Source: Liolophura sinensis (lineage: Eukaryota; Mollusca; Polyplacophora; Chitonida; Chitonidae). From it: 64,000 nucleotides of DNA. This document shows positions 10,601-20,240 of this stretch, piece by piece; within the stretch, counting starts at the first letter, position 1; every line of letters starts with the position of its first letter. The notes beneath the pieces are model-generated. The model was not told the origin of the DNA. It worked only from the letters and a program-made list of their open reading frames with translations, and did not search any database. The position numbers and the translations under genes were made by a program. The DNA lies in the NCBI RefSeq assembly GCF_032854445.1, contig NC_088298.1, positions 11,149,504 through 11,213,503 on the forward strand, read 5' to 3'.

Positions 10601-13600
10601 GTATTTTGCAGCAAGCAATCGGTCAAGGATATCCAGCAAACAGGCCGTATCTGTATCCTAGATGTGGAGATTAATGGTGTGAAGAGTATCAAGAAGACAG
10701 ATCTGAATGCCAGATACATCTTTGTAAAACCCCCCAATATGGAAACTCTGGTAAGGTCTGAATGCCAGATACATCTTTGTAAAACCTCCTAATATGGAAA
10801 CTCTCGCAAGGTCTGAATGCCAGATAGATTTTTGTAAAACCTCCCAATATGGAAACTCTCATAAGGTCTGAATGCCAGATAAATCTTTGTAAAACCTCCC
10901 ATTATGGAAACACTAGTGAGGTTTGAATGCCAGATACATCTTTGTAAAACCTCCCAATATGGAAACTCTGGTAATGTCTGAATGCCAGACAGATTTTTGT
11001 AAAACCTCCCAATATGGAAACACTAGTAAGGTTTGAATGCCAGATAAATCTTTGTAAAACCTCCCAATATGGAAACTCTGGTAATGTCTGAATGCCAGAC
11101 AGATTTTTGTAAAACCTCCCAATATGGAAACACTAGTAAGGTTTGAATGCCAGATAAATCTTTGTAAAACCTCCCAATATGGAAACTCTGGTAATGTCTG
11201 AATGCCAGACAGATTTTTGTAAAACCTCCCAATATGGAAACACTAGTAAGGTTTGAATGCCAGATAAATCTTTGTAAAACCTCCCAATATGGAAAATCTC
11301 ATAAGATCTGAATGCCAGATTGATTTTTGTAAAACCTCCCAATATGGAAACACCTGTATGGTTTGAATGCCAGATAAATCTTTGTAAAACCTCCCAATAT
11401 GGTAAAACCTCCTAGTATGGTAAAATCTCGCAATATGGAAACACTGGTAAGGTTTGAATGCCAGATACATCTGTGTGAAACCCCCCAATATGGAAACGCT
11501 GGTAAGGTTTGAATGTCAGATACATTTTTGTAAAATTCTCAATATGGAAACACTGTTAAGGTTTGGAATGCCAGATAGATTTTTCTAAAACCTCCCAATA
11601 TGGAAACACTGGTAAAGTTTGAATGCCAGATACATCTATGTGAAACCTCCCAATATGGAAACACTTGTCCACAGATTTCGATTCTTCTGAGGTACATGTA
11701 CTTGTAGATGTGTGTGAGTGATGTCAGAGGTACTGGTAATGCTTCTAGTGCAGACTACATACGTGTAGAGTAGTGTATCGTGTGGTGTGACGCTGCAAAA
11801 GCAAAGCAAACCCAAAATCTTAACAGTTGTAATGTATTGTGTACATTTATCTAGCTCAGCAAGTGCTGTACACTATTAAAATCTACTATCTATTCTAATA
11901 ATCTGTTAAAATAAAACACTACAGCTTGTAGAATAACTTTTTGAGGTTGTGTTGTACCAGAAGCATTCAGTACTTTATGTATTGAGTTGAAGTTCTGCTA
12001 TTATGTGTCTCCTCTCAGGCAAGCCCTTTGGTAGCATCACCAAATTTTTTTTTTCCTAATAAAACTAGGACATACATTTTCTGTGTTCCAGGCTCAAAGG
12101 CTAGAAGGTCGTGGAACCGAGACGGAAGACAGTTTGAAGAAGAGACTAGCCTCTGCGCAGGAAGCGCTCGACTTTGGTCCGTTCTTTTTTCTTTTTTTCC
12201 CTCTATTGTGAAGTCATTTCTATTTATGCTTTACAATTTGGTGTATCACAGGTCAAACTTATTCAGTCTAACATGTCAGAGATGTCACACTGCATTATGT
12301 ATTAGCTTGTCGATCAATTCTCTTGATGAGTTGGTTGTATAAACTTCTAAATACTGTCCCCAGTGCTTTGAGTTACTCTGTGTTGCACATTCATTGTTGC
12401 TAAAGAAATTTAGCTCCAAGACCTATGCCCAGCCAGTCTTTTTTTCTTTTTTTTTTTTTTATTCTTAATGTATTATACTGACAGTATATGCAGTATATGT
12501 ATGTAAAACATATATGCATTTATGTCCCTGAATATGGTTTTTTTCAGAGTATGTATAAGTTTTTTTTTGGGAGTAGGAAACAGAAAAGTTCAATAATGAT
12601 GGCGTATACATGTCTTTACTGTAGGAGACTAGGGCTAAGAGTTAACACTGGTGTGTTGGTCCAAGGCCAGTGGAATTTTCCCAATTGCCATTATTTGCGT
12701 CACACATTCCACATGTACATGTCTACTTCCTGTTTTGTAGCTGAGCAGCCCGGGTCTTACGATCACATCATTGTTAATGACGATCTTGAAAGTGCCTACA
12801 AACAGCTCAAGGACATACTAGCCGAGGTAATCCCATAATGTCCATTTCTGAATTACTCTCGTCTTGCTACTCCACATACCAGTAAATTTTACCCAAAAAC
12901 TGAGCCACAGGGGTGTGACAGCTTCGGTGACCTAATCGTTGGAGCATCTGCCTTGAAGTTGGGAGACCCGGGATCAAACCCGGGTTGGGTTTGATCGTAC
13001 CAAAGACTTTAAAATGGTGCCTGTGGCTGTATCGTTTGGTATTCTGCACCAAGAGGTTTGAGCAGGGAAACACGACTGATTGACCTGGTTTCAATATAAT
13101 GTGACTGGGTGGGGTTTCATGTATGATGTCTTTGGCATGATGCTTCAGTGGGGAGATTTGCACATTATTAGATAGACTCAGGCTCAGGTGAACTATGTCC
13201 CACAGGATTCCGGATACTGCAGTAAAGTGTGTTATTTTATAACATTTCAGTGGTAAAACCATTATCTGTCGTTGAGTGTGGAGTTATATCAGTACAATCA
13301 AAAGCTTACTATTATCAAGTCAATGATGTGTAACCAGGTGACAATAGGGTTTTACAAGCTGACCTCCACTGAGGAGGAGAGATCTGGTGCAAGGGCAAAA
13401 GGGTATAATGACTGACAGGTTTAAAAGCAAAACACCAGACAGTGAATATGGTGAAAGTTTTATATACCTACATATACTTTATGCAAACAAAAAAAAATAT
13501 ATATATATATATATTGAGACAAACATAACATTTGTGAGCAGTAAAGATGTATTCTGGTCAGGGCATTAGTGTTCTGTGGTTCGTTGACTGATAAACACCT

Positions 13601-14368
13601 TAAATTTCCACTGGTTATTTGTCAGGGGCCACTTGCACAAGGCGATTGCAGGCTAAGTTGATCGTGACTACCATGGCAACACGTGTTAAAATCATATGTC
13701 CCCATGGTACTTACAGTCAGCCTACAATTGCTTTGTGCAAGAGGCCCCTGGTATGTGTTTCCAAAGTGTTTGTGTATGTGCATGTACATGGAGCTGACGC
13801 TAGGCTATGCTACATTTAAGAATAGAAAAAGTGCTCAAATGCCATATATGTTCAACAGGTATATTTAAGTTTGTAGGGCTATTACTTTAATGAATACATG
13901 AAAAGTTTGGTTTTGAACTTCCTAATGGGGTTAAAATTAGAAGCTATGAAAAATTATTACCAAATTAAAAATCTTGGGAAAACTTTTCTGACATAATAAT
14001 CTTTGTTTTAGAGTCCTTTTTCATGTATCTTTCAATGTATCCTATTGGCTATATCTTTGGCAGCTTACATATACAGTGTGCCTCTGTTCTCTGTTTAGCA
14101 CCATATTATATAAAGTTACCATGACCATATAAGAGAACACCACTGAAGCATTATGTGCGTTGCCACACTGGGAATACATTGTGCAGTGTATACTGTGACA
14201 GCATTTTGGAACCAATTCCATCCAGGTTTCCTCCATTTTTAATGTATAAATGATTGTCATTGCCATGGAATATTTTCAAGGCCTGCACAAGTTAATGAAT
14301 CACTTATTGTTTCTATGTTATTGTATTTCCAGGACATTGAGACCCTGAGGAAAACCCGATCTAAGTAG
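7573..14368 (+). CDS. GUK1: guanylate kinase (ATP:GMP phosphotransferase), seven coding exons
   Basis: Transfers phosphate from ATP to GMP to give GDP, a cytosolic step in guanine nucleotide supply and recycling. Coding exons: 7573-7687, 8701-8742, 9467-9563, 10612-10750, 12092-12176, 12741-12826 and 14333-14368. All introns are GT..AG. The lengths sum to 600 nt, so 199 residues plus stop, the usual size for eukaryotic guanylate kinase. Visible features: P-loop GPSGGGKS (residues 12-19), SVSHTTR with a GEENGK segment for GMP binding (36-52), [13 protein letters not shown] (73-85), [10 protein letters not shown] (100-109), lid [15 protein letters not shown] (136-150) and [15 protein letters not shown] near the C-terminus. 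The residues before FV are AYH where many relatives have DYY or DYN; the tyrosine is kept. The ATG at 7573 suits a cytosolic enzyme. The frame is also open back to the acceptor at 7540, so a longer leader isoform is possible. Introns 1, 3 and 4 begin with copies of the preceding exon end. Confidence 0.97.
7745..7792 (+). repeat. copy of the 3' end of GUK1 exon 1 inside intron 1
   Basis: AAAGAGTTTGACGATTTG followed by TTTTGCCTTCAGCATCTC matches the exon sequence at 7651-7687, offset by 94-95 bp, with a few substitutions and one inserted T. A donor-like GTAAAT follows at about the position of the real donor. It is not part of the predicted protein. Confidence 0.88.
7842..8005. mobile_element. 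MITE, TAATTCCTCAACC family, copy 1
   Basis: The left end TCTAATTCCTCAACCTTGTC and the right end GATTGAAGAATTATAGTAAT are inverted repeats. The core GGAGACAAAACCACATTGG is shared with the copy at 44.7 kb. Non-autonomous, no coding capacity. Confidence 0.78.
8063..8293 (-). repeat. family A SINE, nearly complete, inverted, in GUK1 intron 1
   Basis: Carries the (ATTT)n tail, CCAGCATTATGGTGGGTGG, GAACTCAAAG-like and GCGCTAGCGCACTGACCAAC head landmarks on the minus strand. A segment of about 30 bp around the usual GGTTGCTGGCAGACC is deleted. Confidence 0.94.
8701..8742 (+). CDS. GUK1: guanylate kinase coding exon 2
   Basis: 42 nt between the acceptor CCGGCAG and the donor GTATGT. Encodes the end of [14 protein letters not shown], part of the GMP-binding region. 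Very short but in frame on both sides. Confidence 0.95.
9066..9172 (+). repeat. 34-bp tandem repeat, three copies, GUK1 intron 2
   Basis: GAGGTGTCATTTATGCCTCT plus GGAACAGGATGTGA, repeated three times; the first copy is diverged. Intron 2 otherwise shows nothing recognisable. Confidence 0.9.
9467..9563 (+). CDS. GUK1: guanylate kinase coding exon 3
   Basis: 97 nt between the acceptor TTTTTTGTTGACAG and the donor GTAAGA. Encodes [18 protein letters not shown] and the [12 protein letters not shown] segment that contacts GMP. The last part of this exon is repeated downstream in the intron. Confidence 0.95.
9538..9810 (+). repeat. exon 3/intron 3 junction tandem repeat, 86-89 bp
   Basis: Units begin TTCTCAGGGAATATG at 9538 (inside exon 3), TTCTCATGGAATGTG at 9627, TTCTCAGGGAATGTG at 9713 and TTCTCAGGAATCATG near 9800. 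Each full unit continues into ACTTCTCAAACGATCAAACT or a close variant. The copies no longer carry an intact GTAAG donor. Confidence 0.85.
9900..10172 (+). repeat. family A SINE, full length, in GUK1 intron 3
   Basis: Runs from GGGGCCTCCGTAACCGAGG through CCAGGAGCCTCTCACC, GTGAGTTCAAGCCCAGC and CACCATAATGCTGGCAGC to a diverged AAATTAATAAA tail. Confidence 0.95.
10612..10750 (+). CDS. GUK1: guanylate kinase coding exon 4
   Basis: 139 nt. The acceptor TATTTTGCAG ends at 10611; a near-copy, TATTTTGTAG, sits 31 bp upstream at 10571-10580 and could compete. The donor GTAAGG starts at 10751. Encodes [19 protein letters not shown], then the segment ending PPNMETL. Its last 50 or so bases seed the array that follows. 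Confidence 0.95.
10697..11672 (+). repeat. 55-bp minisatellite derived from the exon 4/donor junction
   Basis: About 16 copies in intron 4 of the last 50 or so bases of exon 4 plus the donor. TGAATGCCAGA recurs at 10759, 10814, 10869, 10924, 10979 and so on every 55 bp to 11620, and each unit ends near AATATGGAAAC..TGGTAAGG or a variant. Between about 10924 and 11310 two unit types alternate, giving a 110-bp higher-order repeat. Minus-strand open frames here are repeat artefacts. Confidence 0.95.
11673..12091 (+). other. remainder of GUK1 intron 4
   Basis: No feature beyond AT-rich sequence. The polypyrimidine tract and acceptor CTGTGTTCCAG end at 12091. Confidence 0.8.
12092..12176 (+). CDS. 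GUK1: guanylate kinase coding exon 5
   Basis: 85 nt from the acceptor TGTGTTCCAG to the donor GTCCGT. Encodes [15 protein letters not shown] and [13 protein letters not shown], the lid with its conserved arginines. Confidence 0.95.
12741..12826 (+). CDS. GUK1: guanylate kinase coding exon 6
   Basis: 86 nt from the acceptor CTGTTTTGTAG to the donor GTAATC. Encodes [18 protein letters not shown] and [10 protein letters not shown], the conserved C-terminal strand and helix. Confidence 0.95.
12905..13215 (+). repeat. family C SINE in GUK1 intron 6
   Basis: The tRNA-like head has a B-box-like GGGATCAAACCCGGG. The core TAATGTGACTGGGTGGGGT and a TGATGCTTCAGTGGGGAG stretch are shared with 62468-62770. 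Minus-strand open frames in both copies match each other only because the repeat does. Confidence 0.85.
13496..13515. repeat. (TA)n microsatellite
   Basis: Short alternating TA run in GUK1 intron 6. Confidence 0.9.
13623..13755. mobile_element. foldback MITE in GUK1 intron 6, about 35-bp termini
   Basis: The left arm CAGGGGCCACTTGCACAAGG and the right arm CTTTGTGCAAGAGGCCCCTG are inverted repeats; pairing continues inward (GCAGGCTAAGT against CAGTCAGCCTAC). About 130 bp with no open frame. The family relation is not known to me. Confidence 0.85.
14333..14368 (+). CDS. GUK1: guanylate kinase last coding exon
   Basis: The acceptor TTGTATTTCCAG ends at 14332. Encodes [11 protein letters not shown] then TAG. 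The basic tail resembles the short C-termini of other guanylate kinases. Confidence 0.93.
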   Translation, partial: DIETLRKTRSK

Positions 14369-15241
14369 CCCTGACCTAACCAGCCTCAGCAGAATCGTCA
14401 TCTACGAACAAGTTTTAGTTAACTCAGGTCTTTCGTCTTGTTAGCATTTTCACCCGCATGTATATCGTAGATTCAATGTCTCACAGCTTTGCATGGGCCA
14501 GAATTTACATCTGTTAATCTTCTCTGGCAATAATATCAACAAATTTTTAACAATGCCTTGAATCTTGTATTAACATTGCCTTGAATCTTGTATTAACATA
14601 TACATATGTAAGCTCAATTTGTATATTTGAGACTGAACTTAAGTTTTGTTTGTCAAATGAAGGCTGCCTTTATTATCTGATTTGGGTAGTTAAGATCTGA
14701 GAGTTGAGTGCAATGTATAATGGTACACATCTTAGTGATACGCCTTATATTATGTCAGACAAATCCACTGATGTCTTTTAAGTGGTTGATACATGCTCAT
14801 TTGCATAAAGATCTGAGTTAAAGCCTTTCATTGGTCAGACTGTAGCCCAGTTGACATGATGTGATTTGGACTATACAAGTAGGACGTGGTGTATTGTACG
14901 AAGTCATTGGGCCTGATATTGCATCAGACTAAGCAGGAATCATACTCCACTCATGGCAGTATGATTGAGAGCCAATGGGAATTGATCCTGCAAAGCAGAC
15001 TGTGCTATGGGAGGAAACGTGGATACAGAAAACGAATACTGTTGTTTTTGTTTGTTTTTTTGGCTGAGGAGGGGAGGGGAGCGTGGCTTCGGGATTAAAA
15101 ATTAAATACATGTTTTTTGCTCTAGCCTATTCATGTATGGGGCATAACAATGGGCCAGGCTTCTCTTTAGTGCACAGTTGTATTTCTGAGGAAGTAAATG
15201 TGGAAACTGTTTCAAAGGTCAGGAATTGGCTGTCAAATAAA
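14369..15241 (+). other. probable GUK1 3' UTR
   Basis: Non-coding sequence after the stop. An AATAAA hexamer at 15236-15241 is one candidate poly(A) signal and lies in the first, degenerate unit of the following array. A 24-bp tandem duplication (TGCCTTGAATCTTGTATTAA) lies near 14552-14600. The true end cannot be fixed without transcripts. Confidence 0.5.
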
Positions 15242-16050
15242 GGGGGCCGCTAAATAGAGGTCAGGTAAAGTTGGATACTTAATAAAGGTTTAGGTTTTGG
15301 CTACTAGATAAAGGTGGGAGACATAATAAAGGCCAGCTATTGGCTGTCAGATAAAGGTAGATACTTAATAAAGGTCTGCTATTGACTACAAGATATACAT
15401 ATAGGTGGAAGATATAATAGAGGTCAGCTATTGGCTGTCGGATAAAGGTGGATACTTAATAAACGTCTGCTATTGTCTACAAGATATACATAAAGGTGGA
15501 AGATATAATAGAGGTCAGCTATTGGCTGTCAGATAAAGGTGGATACTTAATAAAGGTCCGCTATTGTCTACAAGATATACATATAGGTGGGAGATATAAT
15601 AGAGGCCAGCTATTGGCTACAAGATATACGTATAGGTGGAAGATATAATAGAGGTCAGCTATTGGCTGTCGGATAAAGGTGGATACTTAATAAAGGTCCG
15701 CTATTGGCTACAAGATATACACATAGGTGGAAGATATAATAGAGGCCAGCTGTTGGCTGTCAGATAAAGGTGGATACTTAATAAAGGTCCGCTATTGTCT
15801 ACAAGATATACATATAGGTGGGAGATATAATAGAGGCCAGCTATTGGCTGTCAGATAAAGGTGGATACTTAATGAAGGTCTGCTATTGGCTACAAGATAT
15901 ACGTATAGGTGGAAGATATAATAGAGGTCAGCTATTGGCTGTCGGATAAAGGTGGATACTTAATAAAGGTCTGCTATTGGCTGCCAGGTAAAACATGTAG
16001 GTGGGAGATTATTATATAATAGAGGTCAGCTATTGGCTGTTAGGGGTCAC
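15213..16050 (+). repeat. 91-bp minisatellite rich in AATAAA
   Basis: Eight to nine copies of GTCAGCTATTGGCTGTC, AGATAAAGGTGGATACTTAA, TAAAGGTC, CTACAAGATATACATATAGG and GAGATATAATAGAG. Unit starts at 15423 and 15514 fix the period at 91 bp. Most units carry TTAATAAAGG. The two halves of the unit are themselves related (GCTATTGGCTGTC and GCTATTGTCTAC). Confidence 0.93.
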
Positions 16051-16175
16051 ATGTTGGCCACTATTTATAGATAGGAGATGCAACAGAAGTCAGTTATTGA
16101 CTGTTGGATAAAGGTGGATACTTCATAGAAGTAACATTTATAATTTATGATAGCATACTTGGCTTGCATGTATAT

Positions 16176-16199
16176 ATGTCTGTCTGTCTGTCTGTCTGG
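16176..16199. repeat. (GTCT)n microsatellite
   Basis: Tandem GTCT, about five units. Confidence 0.95.
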
Positions 16200-16514
16200 A
16201 TTTTTTCTTGTTTTTATTTTCGTCTACTTGAGACGGGCTTTCACACGGTGGGGCCTGAACATGTCAGTGTCTACAGTTTTTGAGTCTTTTTGAAATCAAC
16301 TAGAGCAAAATGGCATTCGGGTAAAAAAAAAAGCTCCAAAATCAACTAAATCAGAAATGGATTGAGCCCTTAAGACTGGTTTGATAAGGTGCACTTAGCT
16401 GAACATAAACCCACATGTAGCTTCAGGTACATGTGTTTTAGAAATATGATTGAATTTGCACTTAGCTGTCAGCAACTGAACAATACACTCCATTTCATAA
16501 AACTCACAGATTTC

Positions 16515-16645
16515 TGAAGCTCATTTCATAAAGCATACATAGAGTTTCGCGTGTCCATGGCGACCATTACAGCAGGTTTTACATTGCCATGGCAGTTACG
16601 TGCACATAATGCTATATTGATCCGCTTTGTGAAAAGGGTCTTGCT
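16515..16645. mobile_element. foldback MITE
   Basis: CTCATTTCATAAAGCATAC on the left pairs with GATCCGCTTTGTGAAAAGGG on the right, with matched CCATGG-centred inner parts. Similar design to the elements at 13.6 and 19.0 kb. Confidence 0.6.
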
Positions 16646-16916
16646 CCACATAGCCATTGCCATGGATTTAGGCTAAGGTGAGCGAGGCTATGTGTGCCTT
16701 GGACAAGGCATTCTTATGGATGTACAACTTCGTGGTTTATTAACACGATGTTTCAATGTAGTTTCTAACATCGTTATCAAGCGAATGACAAGTGATTGTT
16801 GTATATCCAGGAGAATGTCTTGTCCAGTGTACTTTGATCACAACTTTTAAATGCCACTCAAACAAGTTAAGTGTACCTGGTCAACAGGTTTGGGCTTTAT
16901 GCCCCAGGATCACAGG

Positions 16917-17140
16917 GCTGTAATTCTTCTACCATTTCGCTTGTTTTTAATGTGTTTATTCAAGCTTTTTATGGCGCCATTATTCTGTGTTGTCTGATAA
17001 AACCCTGAAACTGTGTTGTCTGATTTGTAACCCTGAAACTGGCCAATCCAATTTTTGTCGTTAAAATCAAATTAAAAATGTGCTAAACTTGCACTGAAAT
17101 TTGCCCTTTTAAATGCGAAAAGATTGAGGAATTAGGGCAA
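16917..17140. mobile_element. MITE, TAATTCCTCAACC family, copy 2
   Basis: The left end TGTAATTCTTCTACCATTTCGC and the right end GCGAAAAGATTGAGGAATTA are inverted. The core CTGGCCAATCCAATTTTTGT and AAATCAAATTAAAAATG are shared, in this orientation, with the copy at 45.45 kb. Confidence 0.75.
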
Positions 17141-18960
17141 GTTTGACATAACCTTACCTTCAAAACAGTTTACTGCACTAAAGCTAGACTCCATCACCAT
17201 AAGATTTTTATCTTTTTACTAATTGTCTTGGGCTTCCTTGACCAAAGTAAAAATTAGCGTTTAAGTTCAAATCTGTATTAAAAGTTAGGATTAGTATCAC
17301 ACGTGAAGACTATCAGACTTATAAAATCGTAACGTGCCTGCTTGATCTTGGGACCTGAAAGGAGTTCAGATTCAGGTGCTCATGTTTTCACCACACCTGT
17401 CAGTAAATTTCAGATTTTTTTTTCATAGAAAAGCCTATATTTATTGGACCAGAATTATGGGAGGATATTTTATCATGATGTGTAATGCTTCACCCTTTGG
17501 TGGTGGGATTATCTCCCCTGGAATTTACATGTGGATGGAACATGCATTATTTGTGAAATTGACAAACTTTTCTGTAACTTAATTTTATTTATTTATTTTG
17601 TATTTTTTTGTGTGTGGAAAGGAACTCTTTTGGGCAACAGGAAAGTACCACAATAGAAATTGGAGAGGTGTTGCTTTAGGAATTAACGTTGATATTTAGA
17701 TTGATAATTGTCAGGACATTTTGGTTTTCAGTGAAAGTGAAAAGTTACTGTACCCATTGGCGGGGGAGGGGGGGGGTCATATTTATATGCTGTATGTTAT
17801 GGAAATTCAGGGTAGAATTTAATAACAATGTACTTAAATATGGTTGCGTGTTTGTAGGGATAGGTGTCCCTATTTGATGCCATGAGCGCTCATGTAACAC
17901 TGGCTTGTAACTATGGCGCAGTAATTCCTCAACCTTTTACATACATGTATATGTATTTCACTGTGGACCACAAAAATTTAAAATGGTTGTTTTACAGCCA
18001 GAAGAAATCCTTTTCCAATGTCTGAAGAGGGTATAAAAATAAAACTGAAAAATCTTTTTAATTGTGGGAAATGTGGACTGTCTGAGTATTTTTTTTCTTG
18101 CTGAAGGCATATTTACATACGGACAAAAAGATCGCAGCGATCTGAAAAACAGAAAAAGTATTTTCAAAAATCAATAACGGACAAAATAAAAATCTTGATT
18201 TTCAGTTTTACTTTTATCTAAATTTTGGAATTTTTACTGTTGGCTCACCCGTGAAACACAAAATAAAATGGTATCGCCTTTATAGTCTTCATGCATACTT
18301 GTTCTTAATACGGCTAATTCAAATGCTTACCTATATGTAGACAGTTGCCAAATATTTACACAATGGTAAATGTATTCTGTGTTTTGGTAATAAATAGATT
18401 ACTTCCCTTTTCATGGATTACCCCCCGCTGACGGCAGTATGTATCAGTTCAGTTACCCAGTGTCGTTTGCATTTGGAAGTTCTAGTGTGATGGAATGAAA
18501 ACAACCACAGTGATCACCTTTGACTAATCCACCTGTGAAACTTCTTGTAAGATTAACTACTGCTGAATCATTGCAATTTGCTTCTGTTGAGAATCTGACA
18601 AAGTAAACGCCAATATTTTGCATTGTCCTATATGAAAGACGCAGATACCCGTTGTCAAGGGAGGTAAATCCTGGAAAAGGGAAGTAATTAGTGTATTACG
18701 AAAATATGGAATAAATACATTGGTATTCAGATCTGCTGTATTGTGTAATATTTGCACATCGTGTTCATGTACATACAGATGTTTACATTCGTGTAGATAT
18801 TTATTATTCAATTGCAGCAATATGTGTATTCATGTAAAATAAGGGACACTTTCTTCTGTTTTCTTCATTTCTGTAGATGGTAGACATTTTCATACAGGGC
18901 ATATATTGTTGTTTATACGTCTATTATAATAAGAAATGTACATGTTAATAGATCACAAGG
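17141..18960. other. no gene seen; one-ended MITE trace
   Basis: AT-rich. GTAATTCCTCAACCTTTTAC at about 17920-17942 matches one terminus of the TAATTCCTCAACC MITE family without a partner. A G run lies at about 17761-17776. The open frames are unsupported. Confidence 0.45.
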
Positions 18961-18964
18961 TCTG

Positions 18965-19085
18965 GGCCCAGTTTCACGTAGCACTCTTAACGTTATGAGC
19001 TTGCAATTACCGTGACGACGTAATACTGGTTGCCGTGGTAGTTAAGCGAGAGTAGCATTAAGAGTGCTTTGTGAGAGCGATGTTG
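18965..19085. mobile_element. foldback MITE
   Basis: CCCAGTTTCACGTAGCACTC with TTAACG on the left pairs with GCATTAAGAGTGCTTTGTGA on the right. About 120 bp; the inner part is also partly self-complementary (TTACCGTGACG and GCCGTGGTAG). Confidence 0.75.
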
Positions 19086-20075
19086 CTGACTTTTTATGGC
19101 TTCTGCCCTTAGAACTCTTCCATATTTATGTCAAAGGTAAGATATTGTTGACAATTCTACACTTAATATCACGGACAAACTCTCATATGTTAGATGCATT
19201 ATGTGTATATTTTGGTATTTTTAACAATTGTCCGCGGTAATAGTTAAGCGACTCTCTGGTAAGGTATTTGTCCTCTCCCTGAAAAATCTTCAAAAAAAAG
19301 TGTATAGCTTGTCCTTTTGTTCAAAGGCCACATAAAACCGCGCATGCCAGTTTTAACCATTTACTTGCACACTGTCCGTATGTGGAAAAAGTAGTCAAGG
19401 ATAGGAAGAGATCAGTTGCATGGTGCTTAACAAGATACATGGACTCAAAAGGAACTCTAATATCTATGTACATGTACCTGTATGTAATTATCTGAATGTG
19501 TGTCTAGAACTAAGCTTTTTAATTGGCTGTTCGTTTAGTGGACAGTGCTTTAACAATTAAGAGTTATGTTTTTCATGAGCTGCTACAGTGCTCATTAGAT
19601 CAATAGACCTTCTTACTGTATTACTGGTAGTTTAAAACTTTTTGCTGACAAATATTGAATCTTTAATTTTTGCTCCTTTCTTCGGGGTTCTGTAATGTCC
19701 ATTCAAGATACTTTGTAAGCATCTGTTAATTGTACCAAAATTGTTGTAAAAACAATACTATAGCGAACTTTTCACGAGTCACCATTGTTCCCTTGGTTAC
19801 AAAAACTTCACATCACCATGTATAGTATTCCTTTAACAAAGGAGTATTTTTCTTTATCCAAAGCCTTCCAAGAGAATTGTTTGTCAGAAGGATTTTATTG
19901 CGCACTCGGTTCTTTGTTACAGTCATATGTTACGTGTTCTACACAAGCTGTATATTGCAGCAGAATAAAGGTAAACTTCTTTTAAGAGAAACTCTTTAAG
20001 ACTTTTGACTTGTTTTAAGGACTTGACTGTGATACTGCCTGTAAGCCGGAGTCGGGGTTGTGGCAATATATACAG
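19086..20075. other. no gene seen
   Basis: AT-rich; no exon, RNA gene or clear repeat recognised. Confidence 0.45.
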
Positions 20076-20076
20076 G

Positions 20077-20240
20077 TACCTGAGTGGTGCAATTGCCTTT
20101 GATTTGTCAATCAAGGGACGTTGCAGTTCAATCCCAGCATTAGGCAGGGGAAATTACTATGCCACCCCTGTTCTCAAGGTTGACGGGAAAAATACATGGT
20201 CAACAGCATTTGTAGGTAGTCCTCTGCGGAGCCTTTTGGA
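20077..20240 (+). repeat. possible tRNA-headed SINE, unclassified
   Basis: CCTGAGTGGTGCAATTGCC resembles an A box and GCAGTTCAATCCCAGC a B box, about 50 bp apart. The body matches none of families A-C. No second copy was found in the window, so this rests on the promoter-like boxes only. Confidence 0.35.

Noticed and set aside
10913-11488. Minus-strand ORFs reading [10 protein letters not shown]
   Set aside because: Antisense of the exon 4 derived 55-bp array.
10697-11672. CRISPR-like regular repeats
   Set aside because: Units are contiguous with no unique spacers, and the host is an animal. The same holds for the other arrays.
12905-12985. tRNA gene
   Set aside because: A- and B-box-like parts occur, but no clover-leaf; the segment is the head of a SINE repeated at 62.5 kb.
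12867-13262. 131-codon minus-strand ORF with a relative at 62492-62767
   Set aside because: The similarity between the two is explained by the shared family C SINE.
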